Source of the DNA: Lentinula raphanica
Taxonomy: Eukaryota; Basidiomycota; Agaricomycetes; Agaricales; Omphalotaceae
Direction: 5' to 3'
DNA length: 64,000 nt
NCBI GenBank assembly: GCA_027919835.1
Contig: JANVFP010000037.1
Location: forward strand, 124,001-188,000
Shown here: positions 48,370 through 57,263 of the stretch, piece after piece
Position numbering within the stretch: the stretch's first letter is position 1
How the letters are laid out: every line of letters starts with the position of its first letter
Notes under the pieces: generated by a model
The model's input: the letters and a program-made list of their open reading frames with translations, nothing else
Databases searched by the model: none
What the model was told of the DNA's origin: nothing
Position numbers and translations under genes: made by a program

Positions 48370-49225
48370 TATGCAACCCGCAGAGTTTGGAAGAGTTTGG
48401 ATCGCTTACTAGTCCCGCCAGCGTGTGTTTTGCGCTTTTTCTGATTGATAGCAACTGATAGTGAAATTCAAGCACGATGGCCCGGGTCCTTGGTGTTGTG
48501 CGGTGGAACAGAAGAGAACAGATTGTAAATTTCCGAGCCGCTTCAGCAGGTTTCAGTTTGCTGTAATAGAGTGTAATAGTCAAGGAGTCCCGCTAAGCTT
48601 GTGTTGCACGCGCTTTATCGATTGATACGAAAAATTTTCTTGTTGGTATCTTGGAAGAATGCTCAGGTGAGATTCTGTGGTACACTGGGGTCCGCCCTGG
48701 TATGCTGTGATCATTGATGGGACATTTGTGAAAGGCAGATGTAATCAACGTACCCCATGTGGATCGGAATCATGCTTGGCCTGTCCATGAATTGAAGTTG
48801 GCACCGTCGTTGCAAGTTGTGACCTGTTGTGACACTGTAGATTGTAACACTAGCTGATGAGGGGCAGGGAGGGGCAGGGAGGGGCCCGAGGGAGCTGGAG
48901 GGAAAGCAATCCTAGGTGAAGCAGAGGAAAAGGCAAACAAGAGGACAGACACATTCGGAACATAAAATTTGATGAAGAAGGCCAAGTGTCAAAGTGAGAA
49001 CTTGCACGCGACGTGGATACGATGAAAAAGGATTGCGATACAGATAAAAACATCTAGTACATAACTTCCCTCGTACATACGCAAGCCGCCATATTCCCTC
49101 GCACCTACTAGTCAAGACGACACCCACAGATCCTCAGTGACTATCCCTTGACGACGAGTGTACGGACCCCTTCGTATCTATGCACAAGCACCGCGCATGA
49201 TACAAGCGTGAACGTCGAAGTACAA
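48370..49225. other. Spacer between unit 1 and unit 2
   Basis: Contains the array repeat and, at 49065-49230, the unit's left-edge repeat. Triple 'ggggcaggga' near 48857. No gene. Confidence 0.5.
48404..48550 (+). repeat. Array intergenic repeat, copy 1
   Basis: About 140 bp ('gtcccgccagcgtgtgtttt' .. 'gaacagaagagaacagattg'), recurring at 51597, 54364 and 55389. Each copy lies 3' to 5' between the B gene of one unit and the A gene of the next. Not coding. Confidence 0.75.
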
Positions 49226-49746
49226 TCATTCTGGCACTATTGTGAAAGGTAAGTTGCAAGTCCAATAGAGCATTCATGACACTTGCCTTGTCTCAAACAT
49301 ATTACTTTGAATTTGTGATATGGTTTGTCCTTGGTCCAATCCAAGTTCCAACCGTTGGACCCGGAATTCAATGCAGCGGCAGACATCAACTTGGGTTTCA
49401 AAGTTTGGGGTTTCGAAAGTTTGGGGCGAACGGCGTGAAGAACACAATTGTGAGGGAAAGGAAGGCCTGTAGTACTAGTAGTATAGCCCGAGTGGATGGA
49501 TGTAATGCCTTTAAGACGCTTATCGGAGAGGACGTCTAATGGTCGACTCTCTGCTAGGGCTGTGCTTGCTGTCTCGAACTGAGCGACAAATATCCCAGAC
49601 AGCTTCGTGCCGACTGTGACTGGGATTTCCACCAGTTCGTGGGGCTCAGGTTTGTACTCGATAGGCGCAGCCATAATGAGATTGACAGTGGCGAGAGACG
49701 CAGCGATGATGATAGAGAAGAGCATTGTTGTGGATGAGATGCGCAT
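49226..49746 (-). CDS. Small secreted protein A2 (array unit 2)
   Basis: Paralogue of A1. Start 49746: MRISSTTMLFSIIIAASLAT then VNLIMAA (signal peptide), then IEYKPEPHELVEIPVTVGTK, FVAQFETASTALAESRPLDV, the core PHNCVLHAVRPK, WNLDWTKDKPYHKFKVICLR. The last splice would use a GC donor (GCAAGT, where A1 has GTCAGT) to the CACAATAG acceptor, giving a stop at 49226; unspliced, the frame runs to 49237. Same two cysteines. Palindrome at 49771-49787. Confidence 0.75.
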
Positions 49747-49770
49747 TTTTCGTATGCAAGTCCTTTTGTG

Positions 49771-49787
49771 ACTGAGACCAGCTCAGT
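49771..49787. promoter_or_regulatory. Conserved palindrome upstream of A2
   Basis: ACTGAG-ACCAG-CTCAGT, 25 bases 5' of the A2 ATG, at the same spacing as in A1. Confidence 0.55.
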
Positions 49788-50476
49788 GATTGTCGACAAC
49801 AACGGATGTAAGTAGTACAGGACCTGTAAATTCCAGATGGATTTTATATATATACCACAAAATACCCTAACCTTTACATAATGCATTTAAGTATCTGGAT
49901 AGTCCCAAATTGGGATATGTAGACTCGTCATTCACTAGTCTCCGGGTCTCTCCGGGTGTGCTCAGGTAGGCTCAGGTGTACTCCTGAGCCTAGCAAGAGC
50001 CATCCACCCTCAGCCTAGCCTCGCCCAGCGCATCTAGTATACATTATTCATAATACTTGATGCGCCTTTCTTGAATCCGCGTGTACATGGTATCATCATC
50101 ACGCAAGCTACGAGTCTACGAGTCCACGAGTCCACTGGCAGTGCGATACATGCAGGATCAAACACATTCTTAGTACCTACTTAGTACTACCATTGCGAAG
50201 GAGATTCGAACCTATTCAAACTTCTTGGCCTGAAGTTTGCACTTGGACCAAGTTACAGCTACCAAACTCTACTAGTACTAGTACCATTCCGTCATTCCAT
50301 CCAAACCCCGTGCAATCGCAGTCGTGGCATGCTACCGAAAGAAGAGATCGCGATCGCTTCAGATAGCAAACATCCAGCCTAGTCCGAGACCCTTCATCAA
50401 GGTGGTAACACTACATAATTTATCTCCATGAGTAGGCATTCGACGCCAAGAAACATAGCAGAAGACTCACCCGATG
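49788..50476. other. A2-B2 intergenic spacer
   Basis: Homologous in part to the A1-B1 spacer ('ccattgcgaaggagattcga' at 50191). A short series of 'ctccgggt/ctcaggt' words at 49940-49990 and 'acgagtc' repeats at 50110-50135. No gene. Confidence 0.5.
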
Positions 50477-51034
50477 TTATTGCCACCAGCACATTACCTG
50501 ATACGAGCTAAAGGATTGCACATCCACATATTTTGGCCAAAACTTCTGATCTTCTAGCTCACCGGGTCCGCCGCTCAGAATCTCCAAGTCGGGGCTGCTC
50601 TTGTTGGGGTCAGGGTAGAGTATGAGAATGCAGCTCTCGTGAAGGGGTCGTAGAACACGGAGGTAGTGAGCGGTTTCACAAGACACTTTGTGTGTCTCGG
50701 TGTATTCACTGCCATCCTCAGTGATCGTCGCTTGAAGCGATGCACCAGAACCTTGTATCACGTCTTTCTTCGAGTCCGCGGGCACGATGTGTACATGGAT
50801 TTCCTCGGCTACGACATTGGGTGACTCTTTTCGGAAAAAAGGGGGGACTACGGATTTCATGAACTTCGAAATTTTGCCTTCTGACTGTGCTGAATTCGGC
50901 GGCGGTGGGTTCGGCTGCGAGCTGAGGCTAGAGTATGGAGGTGGATCAGACCCTTCACCTTCTCCTCCTGCCATGACGGGAAGAATGACGCCTGCAAGAA
51001 AAGCAGTGATGAGGATGAAGAACGTGATGCGCAT
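50477..51034 (-). CDS. Small secreted protein B2 (array unit 2)
   Basis: Paralogue of B1, 185 codons, one exon. Start 51034: MRITFFILITAFLAGVILPV (signal peptide), a short acidic GGEGEGSDPPPYSSLSS part carrying PPxY, basic FMKSVVPPFFRKE, then the folded half EEIHVHIVPADSKKDVIQGS, HYLRVLRPLHESCILILYPD and SFSSYQVMCWWQ. Three cysteines in the mature part (one extra in VSCETAH). Palindrome-like element at 51050-51065. Confidence 0.75.
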   Translation of the reverse strand: MRITFFILITAFLAGVILPVMAGGEGEGSDPPPYSSLSSQPNPPPPNSAQSEGKISKFMKSVVPPFFRKESPNVVAEEIHVHIVPADSKKDVIQGSGASLQATITEDGSEYTETHKVSCETAHYLRVLRPLHESCILILYPDPNKSSPDLEILSGGPGELEDQKFWPKYVDVQSFSSYQVMCWWQ

Positions 51035-51049
51035 ATTCGTATCTTGCTA

Positions 51050-51065
51050 CTGAGTCTGGTCAGTG
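51050..51065. promoter_or_regulatory. Conserved palindrome upstream of B2
   Basis: ACTGA-GTCTGG-TCAGT, 15 bases 5' of the B2 ATG; arms shortened to five bases. Confidence 0.45.
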
Positions 51066-52343
51066 AGTTTGGCGGAGAATTGTGAAGTTTCCTCACCTTC
51101 ATTGTGACCATTTCAAGGACGATTCGAGGATACGTCACGCACAGCAATTTCAGTGAAAAAAAATCGTAAATTTCGGGGCTTGTGACAGAAAATTATATAG
51201 GGACCAGTCAGGAAGTCGAAAAGAGTCGATAAGAGTCGATACATAGCCTCTGATAGCCTACAATATCAGACGATAGCAGACGATTGAACAGGGCCAATTC
51301 CTGAAACAGACTCAACAATTCAGATCTGTACCGATTCTATAGCCACAACACAATATATTCGTGGCGTATGAACTTCAAAGTTTGAACTTACCAAGAGCAG
51401 CCAAGAGCCAGCCTGAGCCTGAGCCAAAGGGTCCCTATAGATCCCTACGGATCACTGAACATCAATGGAACCTAGCGCTACCTAGAGGCTGGCGGAACCT
51501 GTGCGACCCCGCCGGTAATTTTCAACGCACCATATAGAACTAAGTATATGCAACAGTATGCAACCCCAGGCAACCCCCAGAATTTGGATCGTAGCTTTAA
51601 AGCTTAGTCCCGCTAGCGTGTGTTTTGCGTGTTTTCTGATTGATAGCAACTGATAGTGAAATTCAAGCACGATGGTCCGAGTCCCTGGTGCTGTCTGGTG
51701 CTGTGCGATGGAACAGAAGAGAACAGATTGTAAGTTTTCGACCCGCTTCAGCAGGTTTCATGAATCCCGCTAGCATGTGTTGCACGCGCTTTATTGATAG
51801 CGAAAGATATATCGATCTTTGTCGGTGCCCTGAAAAAAAAAGCTGTGGGTATGCTATGATCGTTGATGTGGAACAGAAGAAATCAACGTACCCCATGGGG
51901 ATCTGGAAGTTTGCTTGCCTTAACATCGTAGCACTGAATGATGAGGGACAGTTGGGGATAGTGAGGGGGTAGGGGGTAGGGAATGTAGATTTAGGTGAAG
52001 CGGAGCGAAAGTCAAGCCAAAGGGGAGGAACATGCAGAATGTACCCCAAGCGTTGGAGCAAACTAGCACACGACGAAATGCAATGAGTCACAAAAGGATT
52101 GCGATAGAAAACAAAACATGTAGTACAGAATTCCATCATACATACTCAATCTGCCATATTCCCTCGCATCCACTGCACAACAGCCACATCCCTCAACGAC
52201 CAATGTACAGACTGCTATGCATCACAACACGAGCACCGCGTATGATACAAGTGTGAAGAGCAGTCCAACGTAAATCCACAACACTGTTGTAAAAAGTGAG
52301 CTGAGATGAATGTTCGATATTTTGAGCGATACTTGCCTTCAAA
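51066..52343. other. Spacer between unit 2 and unit 3
   Basis: Contains the array repeat at 51597-51735 and the diverged left-edge repeat at 52130-52260. The transposons of unit 1 are absent. No gene. Confidence 0.5.
51597..51735 (+). repeat. Array intergenic repeat, copy 2
   Basis: Matches 48404-48550 closely ('tagtcccgctagcgtgtgtt' .. 'gaacagattgtaa'), with a small internal duplication 'tggtgctgt'. Confidence 0.75.
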
Positions 52344-52799
52344 TCAACGTCTGTAACACGTTGCTTTGACTGTGTCGTACGCGTTATTATTGTCCCACTC
52401 GATTGTCTCAGTACTCCTCAGAAATCTTCTCGGAGGAAAAGGCCCCGAGAAAACCTTGGGTTCTGGGAACGTGGAACCCTCGAAATGTAGAATGCAGTTG
52501 GCAGGCAAAGCATTGTGAACAGGAAACGCGATCCTGTCAACGCCGCGCAAATCGATCACCCCACTCACTCCCTCCACTGTATCCTTTGACGAGAACTGAA
52601 CCACAAGTCTAGTTCTGGTAGCCGCGCCTCTGCCAACATACATTGGGATTCCCACAATATAGTCAGCCTTGGGTTTGTATACAACTGTAGAACCCGATGT
52701 TGGAGGTGCACCTGGTGCAGGCATGGCCACGATGGGATCAATAGTGGCGAGAAATGCAGAGATGATAGATAAGAGAATGGATGTGGATGCGATGCGCAT
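52344..52799 (-). CDS. Small secreted protein A3 (array unit 3)
   Basis: Paralogue of A1 and A2, 151 codons. Start 52799: MRIASTSILLSIISAFLATI (signal peptide) and DPIVAMPAPGAP. Mature part YKPKADYIVGIPMYVGRGAA, RLVVQFSSKDTVEGVSGVID, core PANCILHFEGST and end WDNNNAYDTVKATCYRR. Here the frame stops before the place where A1 and A2 splice to a last exon; a GCAAGT like the A2 donor follows just after the stop. Two cysteines. Palindrome at 52824-52840. Confidence 0.75.
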   Translation of the reverse strand: MRIASTSILLSIISAFLATIDPIVAMPAPGAPPTSGSTVVYKPKADYIVGIPMYVGRGAATRTRLVVQFSSKDTVEGVSGVIDLRGVDRIAFPVHNALPANCILHFEGSTFPEPKVFSGPFPPRRFLRSTETIEWDNNNAYDTVKATCYRR

Positions 52800-52823
52800 T
52801 TTTCGTATGCAGTTTCTTTTGTG

Positions 52824-52840
52824 ACTGAGTCCAGCTCAGT
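52824..52840. promoter_or_regulatory. Conserved palindrome upstream of A3
   Basis: ACTGAG-TCCAG-CTCAGT, identical to the A1 element and at the same distance from the ATG. Confidence 0.55.
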
Positions 52841-53471
52841 GAGTTTCGACAACAACAGATGTGAAGGACCTGTGAGTTCACGATGGATTGTTATATATAT
52901 CATTTGATGCGGATCTGGACGTTACCAAATTGGGAGTTATCCGGCCGGTGGATGATCACCAAGTCCGGTCTTCTTACCCAAGGAATTTTCCTACGTCTTG
53001 TAAGTCGTTGCACACTGATTGTCTGCAGTTCTTATACGTCTTTCTTGTATTCGCGTATACTTACTTACGGGTATGTAAACAGTTTCACCATATTGGTATT
53101 GTCATGATCATATATCAAGCCACTCTATGCAAGTTGTGCAGTCCGGACTGGGCCCGCCAATCTGACCACTGAATCAAAGCCTTCTACTATTGCGAAGGAG
53201 ATACAAAGTCTGTACTTAATTCTACATACTCTACGATTCCGCCACAGTGACTCCAGTCAACATATTCCATGCAATCTTCCACATACCACATACCAGCTGC
53301 TGACAGGAGCGGTGCATAGCAATCGCGCGGGCACTGCCAAAAGAAGAGTGTGTCACCCATTTGGCACCGAACGACGGATGGCATCCAGCCTACAAGCTCC
53401 TACTGCGGATACACGCACTGGTCCATCTCGATAAACACGCATTCGACATGAAGCATAAGACTTACTTGTTG
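52841..53471. other. A3-B3 intergenic spacer
   Basis: Partly homologous to the other A-B spacers ('tattgcgaaggagataca' at 53187). No gene recognised. Confidence 0.5.
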
Positions 53472-54044
53472 TCATTTCCACCAACATTTGACCCGATAGT
53501 CCTGGTAACCTACCACATCGACGTCGTTTGGTGCGAACGACCGTGATCCTGGCTCAGCTCGAGCACTCAAAATCTTCATCGGCCTGAAACCGCGGTCGTG
53601 AGAGTAAGGGGAGACAATGACAGCGCAATTGTCGGGAAGGGCCTTCATAAAACGGAGGTATTTCGCCCCACTAATCCGATGTCTCCGTGTTTCCACCGCG
53701 GAGCCATCTTCACTACGGGTAATGGTTGCCTCAAGCGTCGAATCACTTCTTTGCATTATCTTGCCCTGCCAGTCCACAGGCACGAGGTAGACGTCGACAG
53801 TTTCTCGAGGTTTGCGGACCGCAGGTGGAGGAACTTTGGATGTCGCGGCGGTGGATGAAGATTGGAGAATGGAAGGGACTAGCTTTCTCCAGAAGGAAGA
53901 GCGCTTAGGCGTGTTTGTCTGTGGGTTCGCAAGCTGTTGGTCGCCGGGGTAAGGAGGAAGAGGATCGTCGTGACCTCCCACTGTGACAGGAACGATGCCT
54001 GCAAGAAAAGCAGTGATGAGGACGATTGAGAATGTGATACGCAT
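53472..54044 (-). CDS. Small secreted protein B3 (array unit 3)
   Basis: Paralogue of B1 and B2, 190 codons, one exon. Start 54044: MRITFSIVLITAFLAGIVPV (signal peptide), HDDPLPPYPGDQQLANPQTN (PPxY), basic SFWRKLVPSILQSSS, then ETVDVYLVPVDWQGKIMQRS, KYLRFMKALPDNCAVIVSPY and the end DYRVKCWWK. Two mature cysteines at the family positions. Palindrome at 54059-54074. Confidence 0.75.
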   Translation of the reverse strand: MRITFSIVLITAFLAGIVPVTVGGHDDPLPPYPGDQQLANPQTNTPKRSSFWRKLVPSILQSSSTAATSKVPPPAVRKPRETVDVYLVPVDWQGKIMQRSDSTLEATITRSEDGSAVETRRHRISGAKYLRFMKALPDNCAVIVSPYSHDRGFRPMKILSARAEPGSRSFAPNDVDVVGYQDYRVKCWWK

Positions 54045-54058
54045 ATTCGTATTCTGCT

Positions 54059-54074
54059 ACTGAGCCTGCTCAGT
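54059..54074. promoter_or_regulatory. Conserved palindrome upstream of B3
   Basis: ACTGAG-CCTG-CTCAGT, 14 bases 5' of the B3 ATG. Confidence 0.5.
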
Positions 54075-54818
54075 GAGTTTGACAAAGGAGTGTAAAATTC
54101 TCTCAACTTGCATCGTGAGTACTTTTAAGACGGTTCGCAGATACGTGCATAGCAATTTCGGTGAAAAAAAAAGAAATCATAAATTTCGTATTCGTGACAG
54201 CAAACATTATTGGGACTGATCAAAAAATGCGATAGGACACAGTAGGAGACGATAACTCACTTTTTTAACAGGGCCGATTCCTGAAACAGACTCAAGGAAT
54301 CGGACCTGTACATACATACATTCTATAGCCACAGCGCAATACGTTCGTGGCGTCTGTGAATCGCTTAGTACTGCTGGCAGCGTGTGCTTTGCGCTCTTTC
54401 CAAATGATAGCAGCTGATAGGGATATGTAGTGTTCTGGTCCTTGGTGCTGTGCTGTGGAACGAAAGAGAACAGATTGTAAATTTTAGACCCGCTTCAGCA
54501 GGTTTCAGCCTGCTGTAAGGAGTCACTGAGTCCCGTCAGCCACATGTGTCGTATTGCGCGCGCCTTATCGATTGATAGTGATGATTTCCTCGTCGGTTCC
54601 TTGAAAGGAATGCTGTGGTACGCTGTAATCATTGGTGTAGAAGCTCGTGCACCGTGGAAAGCAACAAGAAAGCAATCAGGACATCGGAAGAAGGAAGGAA
54701 GATGGGAGTATCACGCTTCAAGCTCCTAATATGCATCAGCTTCGTCACAACTTGAAGACCCTACAAACTGCTCACAAATAATTCAGGAAATCCAATTTCC
54801 AGCTCGATTGGAGATATA
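54075..54818. other. Spacer between B3 and the truncated B4
   Basis: Carries the third copy of the array repeat (54364-54490). No type A gene is present here, unlike the other units. Confidence 0.5.
54364..54490 (+). repeat. Array intergenic repeat, copy 3
   Basis: Diverged copy ('ttagtactgctggcagcgtg' .. 'gaacagattgtaaatttt') of 48404-48550. Confidence 0.7.
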
Positions 54819-55046
54819 CTACATGTGAGGACCCTCATCAGCGACGCCTTCATCTCCGTCGTCTACAGAACCGTCTACAAAGGGAGATCTAAGCGTGCTC
54901 CAGAAGGAAGAGCCCTTGGTGGTCTGTGGGTTCGCAGGCTGTTGGTCGCCGGTGTAAGGAGGAGGAGGATCGTCGTGACCTCCTATGACAGGGACGACGC
55001 CTGCAAGAAAGGCAGTGACGAGGACGACTGAGAATGTGATGCGCAT
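54819..55046 (-). pseudogene. Truncated B gene (B4)
   Basis: Begins like the other B genes: MRITFSVVLVTAFLAGVVPV and HDDPPPPYTGDQQPANPQTT (closest to B3), but after SFWSTLRSPF it leaves the family and stops at 54819, lacking the whole folded half and both core cysteines. An ATG two codons upstream (55052) is also in frame. The palindrome found before the other B genes is missing. If expressed it would give a short secreted PPxY-containing peptide; more likely a decayed copy at the right edge of the array. Confidence 0.7.
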
Positions 55047-55052
55047 GTTCAA

Positions 55053-56752
55053 GGGTGTATTTTTCTCTCAACTCCGACGTTGTAGGTACTTTGAAGGCGA
55101 TGCGCAGATACGTGGATTTGGCGAAGTGACGGATCACAAATTCTGGTTCTATGACAAGATGTAACATCGGATTTGATCAGGAAGTCGATAAGACTCGGGT
55201 CTGTAACAGGACCGATATCAATTCTGTAATGAGCTACGAGAGCCTACGGATCCCCAAAGCCCTCCAAAGCCTCCATCCACTTGTCAGAGCTTGTCAGTAA
55301 CGATAGGTCACATCCTGCGAAACCTGTGCGATTCCCGACTGAAAAATTTCGACGGATCATATAGAACCCTATGCAACCCGCAAAATTTAGATCGCTTAGT
55401 CCCGCCAGCGTGAGTTTTGCGCTCTTTCCAAATGATACAGTCGATAGCGATATCTGTTCTGGTCTTTGGTGCAGTGCCATGGAACAGAAGAGAACAGATT
55501 GTAACTTTCCGACCCGCTTCAGGAGGTTTCAGTTTTCTATAAGTAGTAGTCACTGAGTCCCGCGTATAGGTCCCGCTAGCATATGTTGCGTGTACTTTCA
55601 AGTTATTCCGCTTGTTTGATTGAAACTTCAGGAAATATCCTTGTTGCCAGTAGAGCCGGTGCCAGCCGGTGCCTTGCAAGGAATGTTCAACGCTGTGGTC
55701 TCCTCTGGTCTGCTGTGGTACTCTGTGATCATTGATGTGAAAGCGCAAATGGAAACCAACGTACCCCATGGGGATCCAAAGTGTTGCACCTTGTTACACT
55801 TGCACTTATACCGATTGTGACATGCTTTGATAGATCGTAACATCGACCGAGCATCTCACACTTGAACATATGAAGGGAGAAAACCGATTCTGGCTGAAGC
55901 GGAGGAGGGCTCGGGGGATGTGGCAGAATAGAGGACAAGTGCAGGAGGTCGGAGGCGGCCAAGTGTGGAGGAAGACCCAGGAGGACCCGAACAACTTTCC
56001 CGAAGTTGCCCTGTAGAAACCCAAGCGAAAGAGGATGAGCCACAAACGCTACGACGAGCGATATCGGTTGGAACGTGAAACTGCGTGAAACGTGAGCTAG
56101 CATAGGAAGGGAAACTGCGAAAATTGGGAAAGAAAAATCAGAAGAGGGAATTCAGCTAGCCTGGTAACCAAACGTTCAGCTACGTTCAGCTAACGAATTT
56201 AGCAAGGGCAGTCGAAGTCACGAACCTTCTGAACAATCGACTTCATGAGGCAAGTTGAACTTGTCGGTGAAAATATGTTGTGACCTGCTCTGATACGCTG
56301 TGATGTGGAAACAATAGGAAAGGCAGACGTTAGGGCTCGTAGAATGTGCTCCCCACATTCTAGTCTTCCTGTTGCTTCACTGTTCAGGTGAAAAAGAGTG
56401 GAGCTTCTCCCGTACTATAGTTCAAACAATTCAGGTAAGACTCGAACCCCCCTACGCCTAATCAGTTGCTTCGGAGTCGTGACTGAAATTTGAATGTTCG
56501 CTTTGGACCCATAAGCACTACATGTACAGTCTAAGTCAAGAGACCGAGCTCTCGAACGGAGGTGTGAGGTAGAGGATGAGACGAGAATGGATTTGACGCA
56601 GATACCCAATAAAGAATACAGACGGTGAGTGTAATGATGCAGGAGGAGAAGAAGACCTTGATACACAGAGGCGCTGACTATCGCTCTTCTCAGTCTGATA
56701 AATGCCACAGTAACGAGGCAGGCGTCGTCCGCATCCAGAAATATCCAAAAGG
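55053..56752. other. Array right edge and intergenic DNA
   Basis: Contains the fourth array repeat (55389-55512) and a diverged stretch resembling the inter-unit spacer ('ggtttcag..cactgagtcccg', 'caacgtaccccatggggat' at 55757, also at 51890). No gene beyond the remnants. Confidence 0.5.
55389..55512 (+). repeat. Array intergenic repeat, copy 4
   Basis: Copy of 48404-48550 following an uninterrupted 'ccctatgcaacccgc' that represents the empty target of the hAT-like element in unit 1. Confidence 0.7.
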
Positions 56753-57030
56753 CTAAGCAGTCTTCTTCGTGAAGTACCCGTTGTTAACAACGGTTCCCTG
56801 GATCATGCCGTATATCGACTCTCCGAGTCCAAGATAAGATTCGGCAGCGGATTTCGCAGTAGGATTCGTTGTGAGTTGGTCAATGTCAAGGCTGCTCATG
56901 AGAGTTGAGTGAAGGTAGCAGAGCATGACAAGAAGACACACCTGAACCCGCTCGTCTTCTTCACACCTGCGAGAACAGTGGATACCAGGACAGCGTCAAA
57001 CGCGTAGTGAACTAGTCGACCAAGCGCCAT
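56753..57030 (-). CDS. DUF1748 family protein
   Basis: Small fungal mitochondrial membrane-associated protein family (DUF1748). Two exons: MALGRLVHYAFDAVLVSTVL then AGVKKTSGF, and, after a GTGTGT..AGCAG intron, SLDIDQLTTNPTAKSAAESY, LGLGESIYGMIQGTVVNNGY and FTKKTA. About 75 residues, the family's normal size. The opening 'LGRLVHYAFDAVL.STVLAG' is diagnostic. It is divergent from the Nudix gene, sharing a 230-bp promoter region. Confident in the family. Confidence 0.9.
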
Positions 57031-57263
57031 ATATGATAGGTGATGTCGATGATGGCGTGATATAAATGGTATCCCGGGGCACGCCTAGAGTGTGAATTGG
57101 GCGTTGGTGAGCGTTCTTGAACGCAGTATTGTTGAATGTTAATATAGAGTTCTGGCTGAGTAGATGACGAGCAGAATGTAAGACGTGTGCGGCCGGCTTG
57201 AGTCGTGCCGTTGACGCGTAACGGCGCTCTCAAGACTTTCTCAGAAACTCTCAACGACAAACA

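Noticed and set aside
48837..49127. Minus-strand ORFs with hydrophobic stretches
   Set aside because: They fall in duplicated spacer DNA of the array, change frame between copies and have no family resemblance.
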